From Bacteroides sp. AN502(2024) (lineage in GTDB: Bacteria > Bacteroidota > Bacteroidia > Bacteroidales > Bacteroidaceae): DNA of 64,000 nucleotides. Every line of letters starts with the position of its first letter. Position 1 is the first letter of the stretch. The notes below the pieces were generated by a model. It searched no databases. It saw only the letters and a list, made by a program, of their open reading frames with translations, and had not been told where the DNA came from. Positions 1-9,557 of the stretch are shown here, piece by piece. The stretch is from the NCBI RefSeq assembly GCF_041227145.1, contig NZ_JBGFSP010000003.1, positions 1,860,001-1,924,000 of the forward strand, given 5' to 3'. Position numbers and translations under genes: made by a program.

Positions 1-593
1 GCCAATAATTCCTTGCGTGTATCACCATTCTCAAAGGTAAAAGGGGTATATTTCTTTTTCAGACCTTTAGCTTCCTGCCTGACATCAGTCTCTTCTTGTA
101 TAGCTTCCCAACGGTGTCCGATTCTAATTTCCTGTACAGCATCACACGCCAGCTTTTGAATATGGAAGCGATCTATCACACGGATAGCCGAGGTGAAACA
201 TCTGCGAACGATCTTGCGCATACTTTCTGACAAATCAAGAGTGACCTCCCGCACCATCCGAAGTGCTTCTTCAGGGATTTGTTCTAGCACAGCTATGACA
301 TCGTCAGCCTTGGTACCCTTGACAATAGCCACGATAGCACCTTTACCACCGTGTGCCTCTCTGTTGATGATTATAGTATATAACTCACCATTAGAAAGGG
401 AAGTTTCATCAATACTCAAGTACGGTCCCAGGTTCTCGGAAAACAGCAGCCAGTTTGCGGCATGGGACAGTTGATCCCACATGCGGTAGTCACTTAGATA
501 CTCTTTATATTGCCGCTCAAACTGATCACCGTCAATATGATAATAACGTTCAAGAGAGCGGGCCGTAATCGGGTATTTCTCCAAGCAATCCTT
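1..593 (-). CDS. ISL3/ISAon1-like transposase, DDE domain part (3' truncated by window)
   Basis: Catalyses movement of the insertion sequence. The frame is open from 593 (just after a TAA) to the window edge. It reads through RSLERYYHIDGDQF, YLSIDETSLSNGELY, VTLDLSESMRKIV and RVIDRFHIQKLA. The IDET and LDLSESM segments carry the first two acidic residues of a DDE active site, and DRFH is typical of ISL3-like enzymes. It overlaps the end of the N-terminal gene in the +1 frame. No ATG lies at the start of the frame; a TTG at 584 is the first plausible start, so translation may depend on coupling or frameshifting from the upstream frame. The C-terminal part with the catalytic Glu lies outside the window. 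Confidence 0.8.
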
Positions 594-936
594 TTAAAAA
601 AGACGCGAATTCTTTTGAATGTCGCGTTCCCTGAGCGGTAAGCTCAAAAGTGTTACAGATGATAGAACCAGTTTCCTTGTCGAGCCATTTACAACGCCGT
701 ACACATAAGCTTACCTTACGGTCACGGATAGGAAAATCACGAATATAAACCGGAGGAAGAAAACCTTTGGACTCTAAAGAGTGAACCCTAGAGGACAAGG
801 GAGGAAGATTTTGCTCATCTAAATGAATGGTTAACATTTCAGCGGTGTTCTCTATTTTAACAATATCAAAACACTCCAACAGGTCAGCTGGGAGTATGAA
901 GCGAGCAAGAACTAAAAGAGTATCGTAACTAGTCAT
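550..936 (-). CDS. ISAon1-family transposase N-terminal region protein
   Basis: A 128-residue protein starting MTSYDTLLVLARFILP. The open frame extends further upstream, but this ATG follows a TATCTTTG promoter box at 953-960, so I chose it. The C-terminal half carries basic and Cys-containing segments (VRRCKWLDKETG) like those in the zinc-finger/HTH N-terminal parts of ISL3-type transposases. It ends GLLGEIPDYGPLS inside the beginning of the DDE frame, with an overlap of about 40 bases. A T6A run near 595-601 (minus sense) is slippery-looking, but a -1 slip there leads to an early stop. The functional partner frame is +1. Confidence 0.72.
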   Translation of the reverse strand: MTSYDTLLVLARFILPADLLECFDIVKIENTAEMLTIHLDEQNLPPLSSRVHSLESKGFLPPVYIRDFPIRDRKVSLCVRRCKWLDKETGSIICNTFELTAQGTRHSKEFASFLKGLLGEIPDYGPLS

Positions 937-952
937 AAGAGTTTTTTGAAGG

Positions 953-960
953 CAAAGATA
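953..960 (-). promoter_or_regulatory. Predicted -7 box for the transposase genes
   Basis: TATCTTTG on the minus strand matches the Bacteroides -7 consensus TAnnTTTG and lies 17 bases before the chosen ATG. Confidence 0.4.
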
Positions 961-1052
961 AGAATTGGAGAGAAGAAGACCACATGATTTTACCGGTGAA
1001 CCGAGATTTCTACCGAATGAAGTTCTTAATAAGCGACTTTGCATCCATCCAA

Positions 1053-1098
1053 AACAAAGAAATCTCCGAAAGATATCTCTTTCGGGGATTTCTTTGTT
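1053..1098 (-). terminator. Hairpin terminator behind tRNA-Gln
   Basis: A long, nearly perfect inverted repeat: arm AACAAAGAAATC/CCGAAAG paired with CTTTCGG/GATTTCTTTGTT around an ATAT loop. It starts at the last base of the tRNA and separates it from the insertion sequence. Confidence 0.75.
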
Positions 1099-1167
1099 GG
1101 ACTACCAAGATTCGAACTTGGACAAACAGAACCAAAACCTGTTGTGCTACCATTACACCATAGTCCA
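1097..1167 (-). tRNA. tRNA-Gln (anticodon TTG)
   Basis: Read on the minus strand. The acceptor stem TGGACTA pairs with TAGTCCA, the D arm contains GGTGTAATGGTAGCAC, and the anticodon stem ACAGG/TCTGT holds the loop TTTTGGT with anticodon TTG (reads CAA). The T arm TTCGAAT is in place. CCA is not encoded. About 71 nt, a normal length. Confidence 0.93.
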
Positions 1168-1274
1168 AACTTATGCGCTTTCTGTTAAAAAGCGGTGCAA
1201 AGATAGAGGTTTGCAAGCAAACCTCCAAATATTTCGTTCACTTTTTTACAATCTATCGAGTGAATTGCACATTA

Positions 1275-2567
1275 TTATTTTGCAATCAGTAGATAATAGT
1301 TCTTTTTACCGCGTTGAACAAGCAGATATTTATCATCGAGCAGATCGGCTGCTGTAATCACCTGATCAAAGGCCGCCATTTTCTCCTTATTCAACGAAAC
1401 GCCACCGCCCTGAACCAACTTACGCATTTCACCTTTCGATGCAAATACAGACGCATTATCCACGAATAAATCGACTGCCTTCACTCCTTCTGCCAGTGCG
1501 TCACGGGAAATCTCAAATTGAGGCACTCCCTCGAATACAGCAAGCAGCGTATCTTCATCCAGCTTGCGCAAAGCTTCCGAAGTCGCATTGCCGAACAAAA
1601 TATTCGATGCATCTACCGCTGCGTTATAATCATCTTCAGAGTGCACCATCACAGTCACTTCCTTGGCCAGGCGTTTCTGAAGGAGACGCAAGTGGGGAGC
1701 TGCCCGATGTTCGGCAATCAATGCTTCAATTTCTTCTTTTTCGATAGAAGTGAAGATTTTGATATAACGTTCGGCATCGGAGTCGCTTACATTCAGCCAG
1801 AACTGATAGAACTTGTAAGGTGAAGTATAACGGGCGTCCAACCAGATATTTCCGGATTCTGTCTTACCAAATTTACCGCCGTCAGCTTTCGTAATCAACG
1901 GGCAAGTCAATGCGAACACCTCTCCCCCACTGGTACGGCGGATCAATTCGGCACCGGTAGTAATGTTTCCCCACTGGTCGGAACCTCCCATCTGAAGCTT
2001 ACAGCCCTTCGTTTCATACAAATGAAGGAAGTCATATCCTTGAAGCAACTGATAAGTAAACTCGGTAAATGACAATCCATCACGCGCTTCACCATTCAAA
2101 CGACGTTTCACAGAGTCTTTCGCCATCATATAGTTTACGGTGATATGCTTACCTACTTCGCGGGCAAAATCAAGGAAAGTAAAGTCTTTCATCCAGTCGT
2201 AATTGTTCACCAGTTCGGCACGGTTAGGTACATCCGACTCGAAGTCGAGGAATTTGGCAAGTTGATTCTTGATACATGCCTGATTGTGACGCAATGTCTC
2301 TTCGTCCAGCAGGTTACGTTCTGCCGATTTACCGGAAGGGTCACCAATCATACCTGTAGCGCCACCAATCAGTGCCAACGGCTTATGACCGCAGCGTTGG
2401 AAATGACGAAGGATCATCACTCCACAAAGATGACCAATGTGTAGCGAATCGGCAGTCGGGTCGATACCCAAATAGGCAGTCACCTGCTCTTTGCTTAACA
2501 ACTCTTCCGTCCCCGGCATGATGTCCTGCAACATGCCACGCCATCTCAATTCTTCTACAAAATTCAT
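1275..2567 (-). CDS. tyrS: Tyrosyl-tRNA synthetase
   Basis: Charges tRNA-Tyr with tyrosine in the cytoplasm. At 430 residues it has the usual length. The class I signature HIGH is at residues 43-46 (SLHIGHLCG), and the KMSKS loop appears as KFGKT followed by ESGNIWLD. The tyrosine-site and dimer segments ([11 protein letters not shown]) are intact. The C-terminal portion carries the S4-like RNA-binding segment ([15 protein letters not shown]). It is the last gene of a minus-strand housekeeping series and has its own TACTTTTG box at 2,620, so it may also be transcribed separately. Confidence 0.96.
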   Translation of the reverse strand: MNFVEELRWRGMLQDIMPGTEELLSKEQVTAYLGIDPTADSLHIGHLCGVMILRHFQRCGHKPLALIGGATGMIGDPSGKSAERNLLDEETLRHNQACIKNQLAKFLDFESDVPNRAELVNNYDWMKDFTFLDFAREVGKHITVNYMMAKDSVKRRLNGEARDGLSFTEFTYQLLQGYDFLHLYETKGCKLQMGGSDQWGNITTGAELIRRTSGGEVFALTCPLITKADGGKFGKTESGNIWLDARYTSPYKFYQFWLNVSDSDAERYIKIFTSIEKEEIEALIAEHRAAPHLRLLQKRLAKEVTVMVHSEDDYNAAVDASNILFGNATSEALRKLDEDTLLAVFEGVPQFEISRDALAEGVKAVDLFVDNASVFASKGEMRKLVQGGGVSLNKEKMAAFDQVITAADLLDDKYLLVQRGKKNYYLLIAK

Positions 2568-2619
2568 CGTATTACTCTTTAATTATTTGGTTTTTATTGT
2601 ATTTCAATTCCATGTGCGA

Positions 2620-2627
2620 CAAAAGTA
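2620..2627 (-). promoter_or_regulatory. Predicted -7 box for tyrS
   Basis: TACTTTTG on the minus strand fits TAnnTTTG, about 50 bases before the tyrS start codon. Confidence 0.4.
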
Positions 2628-2653
2628 CGACTCTTTCTCGGAAGATACAACTC

Positions 2654-3331
2654 TTACGCCTTAAAAAAGACATTTTGGATATTCCGGCGAATCACCTCAC
2701 GCAACACGATCACTTCCACCCCACGCACCTTGGCTGCCCGGCACAAAATATTTTCAATATCAAGCAAACTGTTGTCCGTCTCCAGAAATAAATCCTCATC
2801 GGGGATTATCTGCATCGTCTCATCGGAATAATATTCCCCGAAAGAGAGATAAAACCCTTTTTTCAACAACTGCATCGCCTGCTCCGGCTTTCCACGAAAG
2901 CCGTGCCATATCCAAGGTTGTTGGGGACAATATTCTTTTTTCACCGCCAGCAGCTCCTCCATTGCTTTCACGCAGTGGATAATCAACGGCAAACCGCACT
3001 TTTCCGACAACTTTACCTGTTCTTTAAACACCTCCAACTGAAGCTCCATCGAAGCTGCCGCCAATTTATCCAGCCCCGCCTCCCCTACGGCTACGAATCG
3101 CTTCACCCGCAACAGCTGCCGGAGAAGTCCCAATTGTTGCCTCACATTATGCTCTCTCAGCTCCCAAGGGTGAATGCCGACAGAATAAAAAGATCTTCTC
3201 TCAGTTCCCGCCAGAGGCATATACAATGAAGAACCGGTCAATAAAGGATAATTGATGATGGATTTTCCCAGAGAATCAACCTCCTGTTTATGGGTATGAA
3301 TATCCAAAATATCAATCACATTCTTTTTCAT
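2654..3331 (-). CDS. TatD-family metal-dependent hydrolase
   Basis: A 225-residue member of the TatD deoxyribonuclease family, a metal-dependent TIM-barrel. Visible metal-ligand motifs are LDIHTHKQ near the N-terminus, GVHPWEL, a catalytic VGEAGLDKL segment, LIIHCV and IWHGFRG, and ETDNSLLD near the end (family TDxP-like, but with N-S in place of A-P). It is slightly shorter than the roughly 260 residues of TatD itself, as is common for the Bacteroidales version. It lies 17 bases after yidD in the same operon. Substrate not known. Confidence 0.85.
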   Translation of the reverse strand: MKKNVIDILDIHTHKQEVDSLGKSIINYPLLTGSSLYMPLAGTERRSFYSVGIHPWELREHNVRQQLGLLRQLLRVKRFVAVGEAGLDKLAAASMELQLEVFKEQVKLSEKCGLPLIIHCVKAMEELLAVKKEYCPQQPWIWHGFRGKPEQAMQLLKKGFYLSFGEYYSDETMQIIPDEDLFLETDNSLLDIENILCRAAKVRGVEVIVLREVIRRNIQNVFFKA

Positions 3332-3348
3332 CTCTCGTTTCAGTTATT

Positions 3349-3579
3349 TCAAGGTACGGGATCATAACCGGAGCCCCCCCAGGGATGGCACCGCAGAATA
3401 CGCCGCACAGCAAGATAAAGCCCCTTTATAGGACCATGTTTCTTGATTGCTTCGAGCGCATACGCCGAGCAAGTAGGTGTGAACCGACAAGAAGGAGGGG
3501 TAAGAGGTGAAATACAAGCCCGGTAAAAATAGATGGGAACAAGCAGCAAGAAGGACAATACCTTCCTCAAAATTCCCAT
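3349..3579 (-). CDS. yidD: Membrane protein insertion efficiency factor YidD
   Basis: A small membrane-associated protein that assists YidC-dependent insertion. The chosen start [12 protein letters not shown] gives 76 residues, the family length. An alternative ATG at 3,624 adds 15 residues and overlaps the rnpA stop as ATGA. Family hallmarks are [32 protein letters not shown], and [18 protein letters not shown] at the C-terminus, with three conserved Cys. Placement directly after rnpA is the usual bacterial order. Confidence 0.92.
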   Translation of the reverse strand: MGILRKVLSFLLLVPIYFYRACISPLTPPSCRFTPTCSAYALEAIKKHGPIKGLYLAVRRILRCHPWGGSGYDPVP

Positions 3580-3620
3580 AACGAATACCCACACGGCAGA
3601 TATCCGGAAGTTATAGGGTT

Positions 3621-4010
3621 TCATGAGGATAATTTTTCAGAAATGCGCGCAAGCGCTATTTTCATCTTCTCTTCCAGCTCGACAGTAGTAACAAGTTCGT
3701 CTGACAGATAAATAAAAGCAACAGCTAACCGCTGCTCCCGACGCTGCAGTTCGTCCACCAAAAGAGACTTGTTTTTCCGGTAGGCTTCGCGTATCTGACG
3801 TTTCACCCGGTTGCGCTTCACCGCCCGTTTAAAACGGCGTTTCGATACACTGATTAATATAGAAGCAGGAGCCTCTCCCTGCCCGACAGGCATATATACA
3901 ACACGTATCGGAAAGATGGAAAACGATTTTGAGACGCCGCCTTCAAACATCTTTCCGATCAGAATTTTACTATTCAGCCTCTCAGCTTTACACAAAGTAT
4001 ATATACCCAC
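3621..4010 (-). CDS. rnpA: Ribonuclease P protein component
   Basis: The basic subunit of RNase P, which matures the 5' ends of tRNAs. At 129 residues it has the family length. The RNR signature is present as [18 protein letters not shown], preceded by the [11 protein letters not shown] strand. The protein is strongly basic in this segment. It sits between hemD and yidD, with a 4-base ATGA overlap if the longer yidD start is used. Confidence 0.93.
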   Translation of the reverse strand: MGIYTLCKAERLNSKILIGKMFEGGVSKSFSIFPIRVVYMPVGQGEAPASILISVSKRRFKRAVKRNRVKRQIREAYRKNKSLLVDELQRREQRLAVAFIYLSDELVTTVELEEKMKIALARISEKLSS

Positions 4011-4015
4011 TTTGT

Positions 4016-4762
4016 CTATTTATTGTTTTCCTTGATAAACATGTCAAGCGCGGCAGTCATCGACGGAGCCTGTACCGTAGGCGCCTCAAGATCCAGACGG
4101 AGACCTGCATCACGCACAGCCTGCGCAGTAGTAGATCCAAATGTTCCGATCTTAATCTCTTTCTGATTAAAATCAGGGAAGTTCTTCTTCAAAGAAGTCA
4201 CTCCGGCAGGACTGAAGAACACTAACATATCATAATCGAATTCCTCGTCCGGTGTAAAGTCATTGCTCACCGTACGGTACATCACCGCTTCCGTATGCTG
4301 AATATTATTCTTGTCGAGCAGGTTTTTCACATCGTCATTGTGCACATCAGACATCGGAACGAGATATTTCTCCATTTTATGCTTCACGATGGAAGGAATC
4401 AGGTCTTCAATCTTTCCGGTAGTTCCGAAAAAGATCTTACGTTTGCGGTATTGCACATATTTCTGGATATACAATGCAACAGCTTCCGTCACACAGAAAT
4501 ATTTCATCGTTTCGGGAATAGTCACGCGCAATTCTGTACACAAAGTGAAAAAATGGTCAATAGCATGACGCGAAGTGAATATTACGGCAGTGTGGTCGAG
4601 AATCGAAATTTTCTGTTGCCGAAATTCTTTCGCCGAAAGACTTTCAACCTTAATAAACGGCCGGAAATCTATTTTAACGCCATACTTTTCAGCAATGTCG
4701 TAATAGGGAGATTTCTCTGATGCAGGCTTAGGCTGCGACACTAGTACTTTTTTAATTTTCAA
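4016..4762 (-). CDS. hemD: Uroporphyrinogen-III synthase
   Basis: Closes and inverts the tetrapyrrole ring to form uroporphyrinogen III. The 248-residue protein has two alternating halves. Recognisable segments are VLVSQPKP at the N-terminus, AVIFTSRHAIDHFF, YRTVSNDF, MLVFFSPAGVTSLKK (the S/T-PS-like loop before the second half) and IGTFGSTTAQAVRDAGL. HemD sequences are very divergent, but the order of motifs is right. It follows DUF4271 by 4 bases and precedes rnpA, a typical Bacteroides order. Confidence 0.85.
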   Translation of the reverse strand: MKIKKVLVSQPKPASEKSPYYDIAEKYGVKIDFRPFIKVESLSAKEFRQQKISILDHTAVIFTSRHAIDHFFTLCTELRVTIPETMKYFCVTEAVALYIQKYVQYRKRKIFFGTTGKIEDLIPSIVKHKMEKYLVPMSDVHNDDVKNLLDKNNIQHTEAVMYRTVSNDFTPDEEFDYDMLVFFSPAGVTSLKKNFPDFNQKEIKIGTFGSTTAQAVRDAGLRLDLEAPTVQAPSMTAALDMFIKENNK

Positions 4763-4766
4763 CGTC

Positions 4767-5601
4767 CTAAAATTTTATTAGCAAAATATTGTTCACTTGA
4801 ATCAGACCCTGATACAGTAAAAGACAAGGCACTATTTCAAGAGCGCAAAAGTACAAAATTAATAGGAAAAGCCCGCTAAACCGATAGAAAAAAAGCTTTA
4901 TCCACTTATAAAACATCAGTATTTTAGTGAAAATTAGAATAATCGACCCGATTATAACCAAATTCGTGAAACTCAAATCAAAATAAACAAGGAAAAGAAC
5001 CAACGGAAACAGAGCAAATCCGACATAATATATGAGTGCAGAATAGGATTCTAACCATAAATTTGTTCTCATTTTTATCAAAAAACGTCCACCCCAGAAA
5101 CATATAAAGCAACCATTTTAGAATGAAATAAGCGAGACAAAAACCGACATAAATACCCAGCAGAAGGAGGGAAGGTACACGGTTCATCAGAGCGGGACAT
5201 ATATCATGAAAATAATTGAAGAATGTGATGCCCGACAGGACACAGGTCTGTAACACAAGCACAAGAAGATAACGCACATCAGCTGCCGTAGAACTATCAA
5301 AAATGCTCGTCCGTTCGCGATGCAACACAAAATCCTTCACCTGTTGGGAAAGAAATTTCTTTCCGCGTGCTAAGGCAATGGAGGAAAGAAAGAAACAAGC
5401 CAGCAATGTCAGTGCAATGGCATCGTCCGTACGGGGGGAGTAGGAGATAGGAGTTCCTTCAAAACCGGAATCAATCTCTTGTACAGCATGAAGGCCTTCC
5501 AATTGCAGGCTATCACAGCCAGCCTTTACCGGACTAATCAGTTTCTGCCGGAGAAGAGTCAAGGTATCCGTGTTTGGAAGACTTAGTGTGTCGCCTATCA
5601 T
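4767..5601 (-). pseudogene. DUF4271 membrane protein, interrupted by a one-base frameshift
   Basis: Two minus-strand frames together make one DUF4271 protein. The first (5,601 to about 5,070) gives a soluble lead followed by membrane helices up to LGWTFFDK. The second (about 5,075 to 4,767) continues MRTNLWLESYSALIYYVGF with three more helices. The switch lies at an A5 run (minus sense, GATAAAAATGAG near 5,071-5,075). With four A's the frame would read FFDKMRTNLWLESY without a break. So the gene carries one extra base, or the assembly does. The start overlaps the LOG-family stop by 4 bases and the end lies 4 bases before hemD. The family's function is unknown. Confidence 0.75.
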
Positions 5602-6194
5602 ATCGCTGCGAATTTACGAATGGAAATATCCCACACAGGAGTCTCATAAAGCAACCGAACCGCTTCCTCCGGTACCTGTGCCACTTTCCAGATATCAGCG
5701 TGTTGCCGACGCATAAAGTTCTCATCAATGGCCTTTTCAAGCATCTCGAGCAACGGGTCAAAGAATCCGTTTGTATTGAGAATTATAATCGGATTGAGGT
5801 ATAACCCCAATTGTTTCCAGGTAATAATTTCAAGTAACTCTTCAAGTGTACCGCATCCACCCGGCAAAGCGATGATACCGTCACTCAGATTCGCCATCTT
5901 CTGCTTGCGTTCGTGCATAGATTCCACCTCTATCAACTCTGTCAATCCGGTATGATGCCAGTTTTGTTCCACCATGAAGCGGGGAATCACTCCGGTCACT
6001 TCACCACCATTTTTCAATACAGCATCTGCCACAGAATACATCAAACCGATACCTCCGGCTCCATTTATCAAACGGATATGGTGCTCGGCAAGCAATCGTC
6101 CGAGAGTCTCGGCTGCTTGGAAGTAAACAGCATCTATTTGGGTACTGGAAGCGCTATATACGCATACGGAGTTTATCTGATTCATCTTCATCAC
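5598..6194 (-). CDS. LOG-family protein (TIGR00730-type Rossmann fold)
   Basis: LOG-family proteins include cytokinin riboside 5'-monophosphate phosphoribohydrolases; the bacterial role is often unclear. The 198-residue protein shows the nucleotide-binding INGAGGIGLMYSVADA and the family signature PGGCGTLEELLE, with the ESMHERKQKMANLSD segment carrying the conserved Arg/Lys. The start could be MMKMNQ or MNQ three codons later. It is the first gene of the operon running to tatD/tyrS, and its stop overlaps the DUF4271 start. Confidence 0.88.
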   Translation of the reverse strand: MMKMNQINSVCVYSASSTQIDAVYFQAAETLGRLLAEHHIRLINGAGGIGLMYSVADAVLKNGGEVTGVIPRFMVEQNWHHTGLTELIEVESMHERKQKMANLSDGIIALPGGCGTLEELLEIITWKQLGLYLNPIIILNTNGFFDPLLEMLEKAIDENFMRRQHADIWKVAQVPEEAVRLLYETPVWDISIRKFAAI

Positions 6195-6217
6195 TATCCA
6201 TTATTATATTGAGGAAG

Positions 6218-6240
6218 CAAAATTACGAAAAAAAAATCAA
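6218..6240 (-). promoter_or_regulatory. Predicted promoter of the LOG-DUF4271-hemD-rnpA-yidD operon
   Basis: Minus-strand TAATTTTG (6,218-6,225) fits the -7 consensus TAnnTTTG. A TTGATTTT (6,233-6,240) lies upstream, closer than an ideal -33 element, so only the -7 box is well supported. Confidence 0.4.
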
Positions 6241-6319
6241 GAGCCACAACCTCATATCTACTAAAAGGAGTTGAGATGGTGACTCTTACCGAATGAGCCA
6301 AGCTTGCTTTCAGGCTATT

Positions 6320-7612
6320 CTACAGACCAAAAGCAGGCTTAATTTTATCTACGTAGTCAAGTTTCTCCCATGTAAAGAGCTCTACCTCCACAGTTTTGTT
6401 TCCTTCGTAGCGAGAGAAGAATTTCTTCGTTATCACTTGTGGTTCACGTCCCATGTGACCGTAAGCGGCTGTTTCCTGATAAATAGGATTACGAAGTTTC
6501 AGACGCTCTTCGATTGCTTTCGGACGAAGATCGAACAATTGGTCGATAACACGTGCAATCTCACCATCAGTCATATTGACATGAGAACGACCGTAAGTAT
6601 CTACAAAGATATTGATCGGACGAGCCACACCAATCGCATAGCTCACCTGTACAAGCATTTCATCTGCTACGCCTGCCGCAACCATATTCTTAGCGATGTG
6701 ACGGGCAGCATAAGCAGCACTACGGTCCACCTTGCTAGGATCTTTTCCGGAGAAAGCACCACCACCGTGAGCACCCTTACCACCATAAGTATCAACGATA
6801 ATCTTACGACCTGTCAAACCGGTATCTCCGTGAGGGCCACCAATGACAAACTTGCCCGTAGGATTCACATGATAAATGATTTTATCATTAAACAGCGCCA
6901 ACACTTTATCATGATGGATAGAAGCAATGACACGAGGCATCAGAATCTCGATCACATCACGGCGGATAATAGACAGCATTTCCTCATCAGCTTTCAGCTG
7001 GGCAGCTTGAGAATCATCTGCCGGTTGAATAAAGTCATCATGTTGTGTAGAAACAACGATCGTATCGATACGAACAGGCGTTCCGTTGTCATCATATTCG
7101 ATAGTAACCTGGCTTTTGGCATCGGGACGGAGGTAAGTCATTACCTTTCCTTCACGACGAATGTCGGCCAGCACTTGCAGAATACGGTGTGCCAGATCAA
7201 GAGAAAGCGGCATGTAGTTTTCCGTTTCATTGGTAGCATAGCCAAACATCATTCCCTGATCACCTGCACCCTGTTCCATCGGGTCCTGACGCTCTACACC
7301 ACGGTTGATATCGGGACTTTGCTCATGAATAGCAGAAAGTACGCCACAAGAGTTACTTTCGAACATATACTCTCCTTTGGTATAACCGATTTTCTTAATC
7401 ACTTCGCGTGTGATGAGCTGGAGGTCAACATACGCTTTAGTTTTCACTTCACCCGCTAGCACCACTTGTCCGGTAGTCACTAGTGTTTCGCAAGCTACTT
7501 TCGAACTGGGGTCGTAAGCCAACAGTTTGTCAAGCACGGCATCCGATATTTGATCGGCTACCTTGTCGGGGTGTCCTTCTGACACCGATTCGGATGTAAA
7601 TAAGTATCCCAT
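6320..7612 (-). CDS. metK: S-adenosylmethionine synthase
   Basis: Makes SAM from methionine and ATP. It has 430 residues, in the Bacteroidales size range. The ATP motif [17 protein letters not shown] lies near residue 14; [12 protein letters not shown] and [19 protein letters not shown] are the two classical signatures. The C-terminal lysine-rich tail is normal. It stands alone between convergent and divergent neighbours. Its 5' leader contains an apparent SAM-II riboswitch, so it is probably repressed by its own product. Confidence 0.97.
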   Translation of the reverse strand: MGYLFTSESVSEGHPDKVADQISDAVLDKLLAYDPSSKVACETLVTTGQVVLAGEVKTKAYVDLQLITREVIKKIGYTKGEYMFESNSCGVLSAIHEQSPDINRGVERQDPMEQGAGDQGMMFGYATNETENYMPLSLDLAHRILQVLADIRREGKVMTYLRPDAKSQVTIEYDDNGTPVRIDTIVVSTQHDDFIQPADDSQAAQLKADEEMLSIIRRDVIEILMPRVIASIHHDKVLALFNDKIIYHVNPTGKFVIGGPHGDTGLTGRKIIVDTYGGKGAHGGGAFSGKDPSKVDRSAAYAARHIAKNMVAAGVADEMLVQVSYAIGVARPINIFVDTYGRSHVNMTDGEIARVIDQLFDLRPKAIEERLKLRNPIYQETAAYGHMGREPQVITKKFFSRYEGNKTVEVELFTWEKLDYVDKIKPAFGL

Positions 7613-7697
7613 CTTTTTAAATTTAGAATTTAGAACTAAAAAATGAAGAGGGTAGGAGAAGCTGTGCTACGAAGGATAAGCCAAAAGGCGTCAATCA

Positions 7698-7752
7698 GAC
7701 GTATTTTAGCATTTTTTTCCGTGGTTGCAAGCTACTCAAATCTGTCCACACT
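7698..7752 (-). promoter_or_regulatory. SAM-II-type riboswitch in the metK leader
   Basis: On the minus strand the leader shows, in order, a 5' stem arm TGTGG, the loop with GATTTG, GTAGCTTGCAA, the closing arm CCACG, an A-rich linker, then GCTAAAATAC. These are the conserved pieces of the SAM-II aptamer (GAUUU, UUGCAA, GCUAAAA). GTA in the loop can pair with the TAC after GCTAAAA to make the H-type pseudoknot. It lies between the -7 box at 7,766 and the metK start about 86 bases downstream. Naming is by eye, not by a covariance search. Confidence 0.75.
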
Positions 7753-7765
7753 TTCATTTCGGCTA

Positions 7766-7773
7766 CAAAGATA
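7766..7773 (-). promoter_or_regulatory. Predicted -7 box for metK
   Basis: Minus-strand TATCTTTG is an exact TAnnTTTG match and lies just upstream of the riboswitch, as expected for a transcribed leader. Confidence 0.5.
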
Positions 7774-7827
7774 AAGAGATTTCGGAGATAATAAGTATCT
7801 TTACCCCGTATTTAACACATAAATAGA

Positions 7828-8022
7828 TTGATAATGATTCCAAGCAAGAAATTAAAAACGCTTTTGGTACTGGCACTGTATATCGGCTTCACGATTGCCA
7901 TCTATGCCATTGTCTGCCATTTCATCGATAAGCCGTTCCAAGAGATTCATTTACTGTATGCAATATTGATAGGATGCATTGCCTATCTGCCGGTGTTTAT
8001 TGCGGAGAAAAAGAAGAAATAA
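7828..8022 (+). CDS. Small two-helix membrane protein of unknown function
   Basis: A 64-residue product (62 if the second ATG at 7,834 is used). Two hydrophobic helices (LLVLALYIGFTIAIYAIVC and LLYAILIGCIAYLPVFIA) are joined by a short polar turn, and the protein ends in a run of lysines. It is divergent from metK and its last 26 bases overlap the folK end on the other strand. I do not recognise a family. Length, hydrophobic pattern and positive tail argue for a real gene. Confidence 0.5.
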   Translation: MIMIPSKKLKTLLVLALYIGFTIAIYAIVCHFIDKPFQEIHLLYAILIGCIAYLPVFIAEKKKK

Positions 8023-8482
8023 GTTCCTTCATCGTTTTTCCAAGTACCGGATGCACTAATCCGGGGGCAATTTCTGCCAGCGGTTTCATGACGAAGTCAC
8101 GTTCTGCCATCAACGGATGGGGGAGGATTAACTTTGCTCCGGAGGGAGAAGTAGTGGAAAGTATCAAATCATCATAAAGCAGCAGATCAATATCAATCAG
8201 ACGGTCACTGTATATACCGTTGACTGATTTCTTCGTACGCCCCAATTCCTGCTCAATCGCCTGTGTTCTCTGTAAAACGTCTATAGGAGTCAATCCGGTA
8301 TCTACACAGACTGCCGCATTCAGGAAACTGTTTTCGGAAGAAAACCCCCAAGGAGCAGTTATATAAAAAGCAGACAGAGAAACGATGTTCCCTACCTGCT
8401 CTTCTATTTTTTGCACGGCAGTCCGGAGATTTTGTTCTTTATCTCCGAGGTTAGTGCCGAGTCCCAAATAAACTTTTGCCAT
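7997..8482 (-). CDS. folK: 2-amino-4-hydroxy-6-hydroxymethyldihydropteridine pyrophosphokinase
   Basis: Transfers pyrophosphate from ATP to the pterin in folate synthesis. It has 161 residues, the normal size. Visible are LGLGTNLGDKEQNLR at the N-terminus, a QAIEQELGR segment and the signature DRLIDIDLLLYDDL, which holds the metal-binding aspartates, followed by LPHPLMAERDFVMKPL. Its start touches the queA stop (shared base at 8,482), showing translational coupling at the end of the operon. Confidence 0.95.
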   Translation of the reverse strand: MAKVYLGLGTNLGDKEQNLRTAVQKIEEQVGNIVSLSAFYITAPWGFSSENSFLNAAVCVDTGLTPIDVLQRTQAIEQELGRTKKSVNGIYSDRLIDIDLLLYDDLILSTTSPSGAKLILPHPLMAERDFVMKPLAEIAPGLVHPVLGKTMKELISSFSPQ

Positions 8483-9540
8483 TATTTATCCAAAATCAAC
8501 ATGGCATCTCCATACGTGCCGAAACGATAACCTTCCTTCAATGCCACATGATAAGCATCCATCACCTGGTCATAACCACCAAAAGCGGCTACAATCATCA
8601 GTAAGGTAGAAAGCGGCATGTGGAAATTGGAAATCATTGAATTGGCTACGGTAAATTCATACGGAGGGAAGATAAATTTGTTAGTCCATCCTTCAAATTC
8701 TTTCAGATGTCCATCGGTACTGACTGCGCTTTCAATAGCACGCATCACTGTCGTACCTACCGCACATACATTTCTACCGTTATCTTTGGCACGATTCACT
8801 GTTTTCACCGCCATTTCGTTTACGAACATTTGTTCCGAATCCATCTTATGCTTGGTCAAGTCCTCTACGTCAATATCGCGGAAATTACCCAGACCGGCGT
8901 GCAAAGTAATATATGCAAAGTCCACACCTTTGATTTCCAGACGTTTCATCAACTCACGGCTGAAGTGCAGACTAGCAGTCGGAGCAGTCACCGCGCCCTC
9001 ATTCTTGGCAAAAATAGACTGGAAGCGTTCAGCATCTTCCGGTTCTACAGGACGGTTGATGATAGAGTGGGGGAGCGGAGTCTCACCCAAAGCATACAAT
9101 GCCTTTTTAAACTCGTCATGAGGTCCGTCGTAAAGGAAACGGAGCGTACGCCCACGAGAAGTGGTGTTGTCTATTACTTCAGCCACCATTGAATCATCCG
9201 GCCCAAAATACAACTTGTTACCGATACGTATCTTACGTGCCGGATCAACCAATACATCCCATAAACGAAGTTCTTCATTCAACTCACGCAACAAGAATAC
9301 CTCGATACGAGCACCCGTCTTCTCCTTGTTACCGTACAAGCGGGCAGGAAACACCTTCGTATCATTGAATATAAACACATCTTTATCATCAAAGTAATCC
9401 AACACATCTTTGAACATCTTGTGTTCAATCTTACCTGTATTACGATGCAATACCATCAGACGCGACTCATCTCTATACTTTGTTGGATGTAAAGCGATTT
9501 TATCCTCCGGTAACTTAAATTTGAATTGTGATAATTTCAT
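8482..9540 (-). CDS. queA: S-adenosylmethionine:tRNA ribosyltransferase-isomerase
   Basis: Adds the epoxycyclopentane ring precursor of queuosine to tRNA, using SAM. The 352 residues match the family. N-terminal segments [22 protein letters not shown] and [13 protein letters not shown] are characteristic, as are [13 protein letters not shown] and the [12 protein letters not shown] motif. It follows truB by 17 bases and is coupled to folK. Confidence 0.96.
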   Translation of the reverse strand: MKLSQFKFKLPEDKIALHPTKYRDESRLMVLHRNTGKIEHKMFKDVLDYFDDKDVFIFNDTKVFPARLYGNKEKTGARIEVFLLRELNEELRLWDVLVDPARKIRIGNKLYFGPDDSMVAEVIDNTTSRGRTLRFLYDGPHDEFKKALYALGETPLPHSIINRPVEPEDAERFQSIFAKNEGAVTAPTASLHFSRELMKRLEIKGVDFAYITLHAGLGNFRDIDVEDLTKHKMDSEQMFVNEMAVKTVNRAKDNGRNVCAVGTTVMRAIESAVSTDGHLKEFEGWTNKFIFPPYEFTVANSMISNFHMPLSTLLMIVAAFGGYDQVMDAYHVALKEGYRFGTYGDAMLILDK

Positions 9541-9557
9541 ATCTATTCTTTATTACG

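Larger units (their letters stand above)
1..1045 (-). mobile_element. Insertion sequence, ISAon1/ISL3-like, cut by the window start
   Basis: Two overlapping minus-strand frames form a two-part transposase: a short N-terminal protein and a DDE-domain protein. This matches the arrangement of ISAon1-type elements in Bacteroides. The left part lies beyond the window. No terminal inverted repeat could be confirmed, so the right boundary near 1,045 is an estimate based on where the tRNA terminator hairpin begins. Confidence 0.6.

Noticed and set aside
590..601. Programmed -1 frameshift at T6A in the transposase
   Set aside because: The -1 frame soon meets a stop; the DDE frame is +1, so a -1 slip cannot join the two parts.
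6293..7459. Long plus-strand frame across metK
   Set aside because: Antisense shadow of a strongly conserved gene; no ribosome site or protein likeness.
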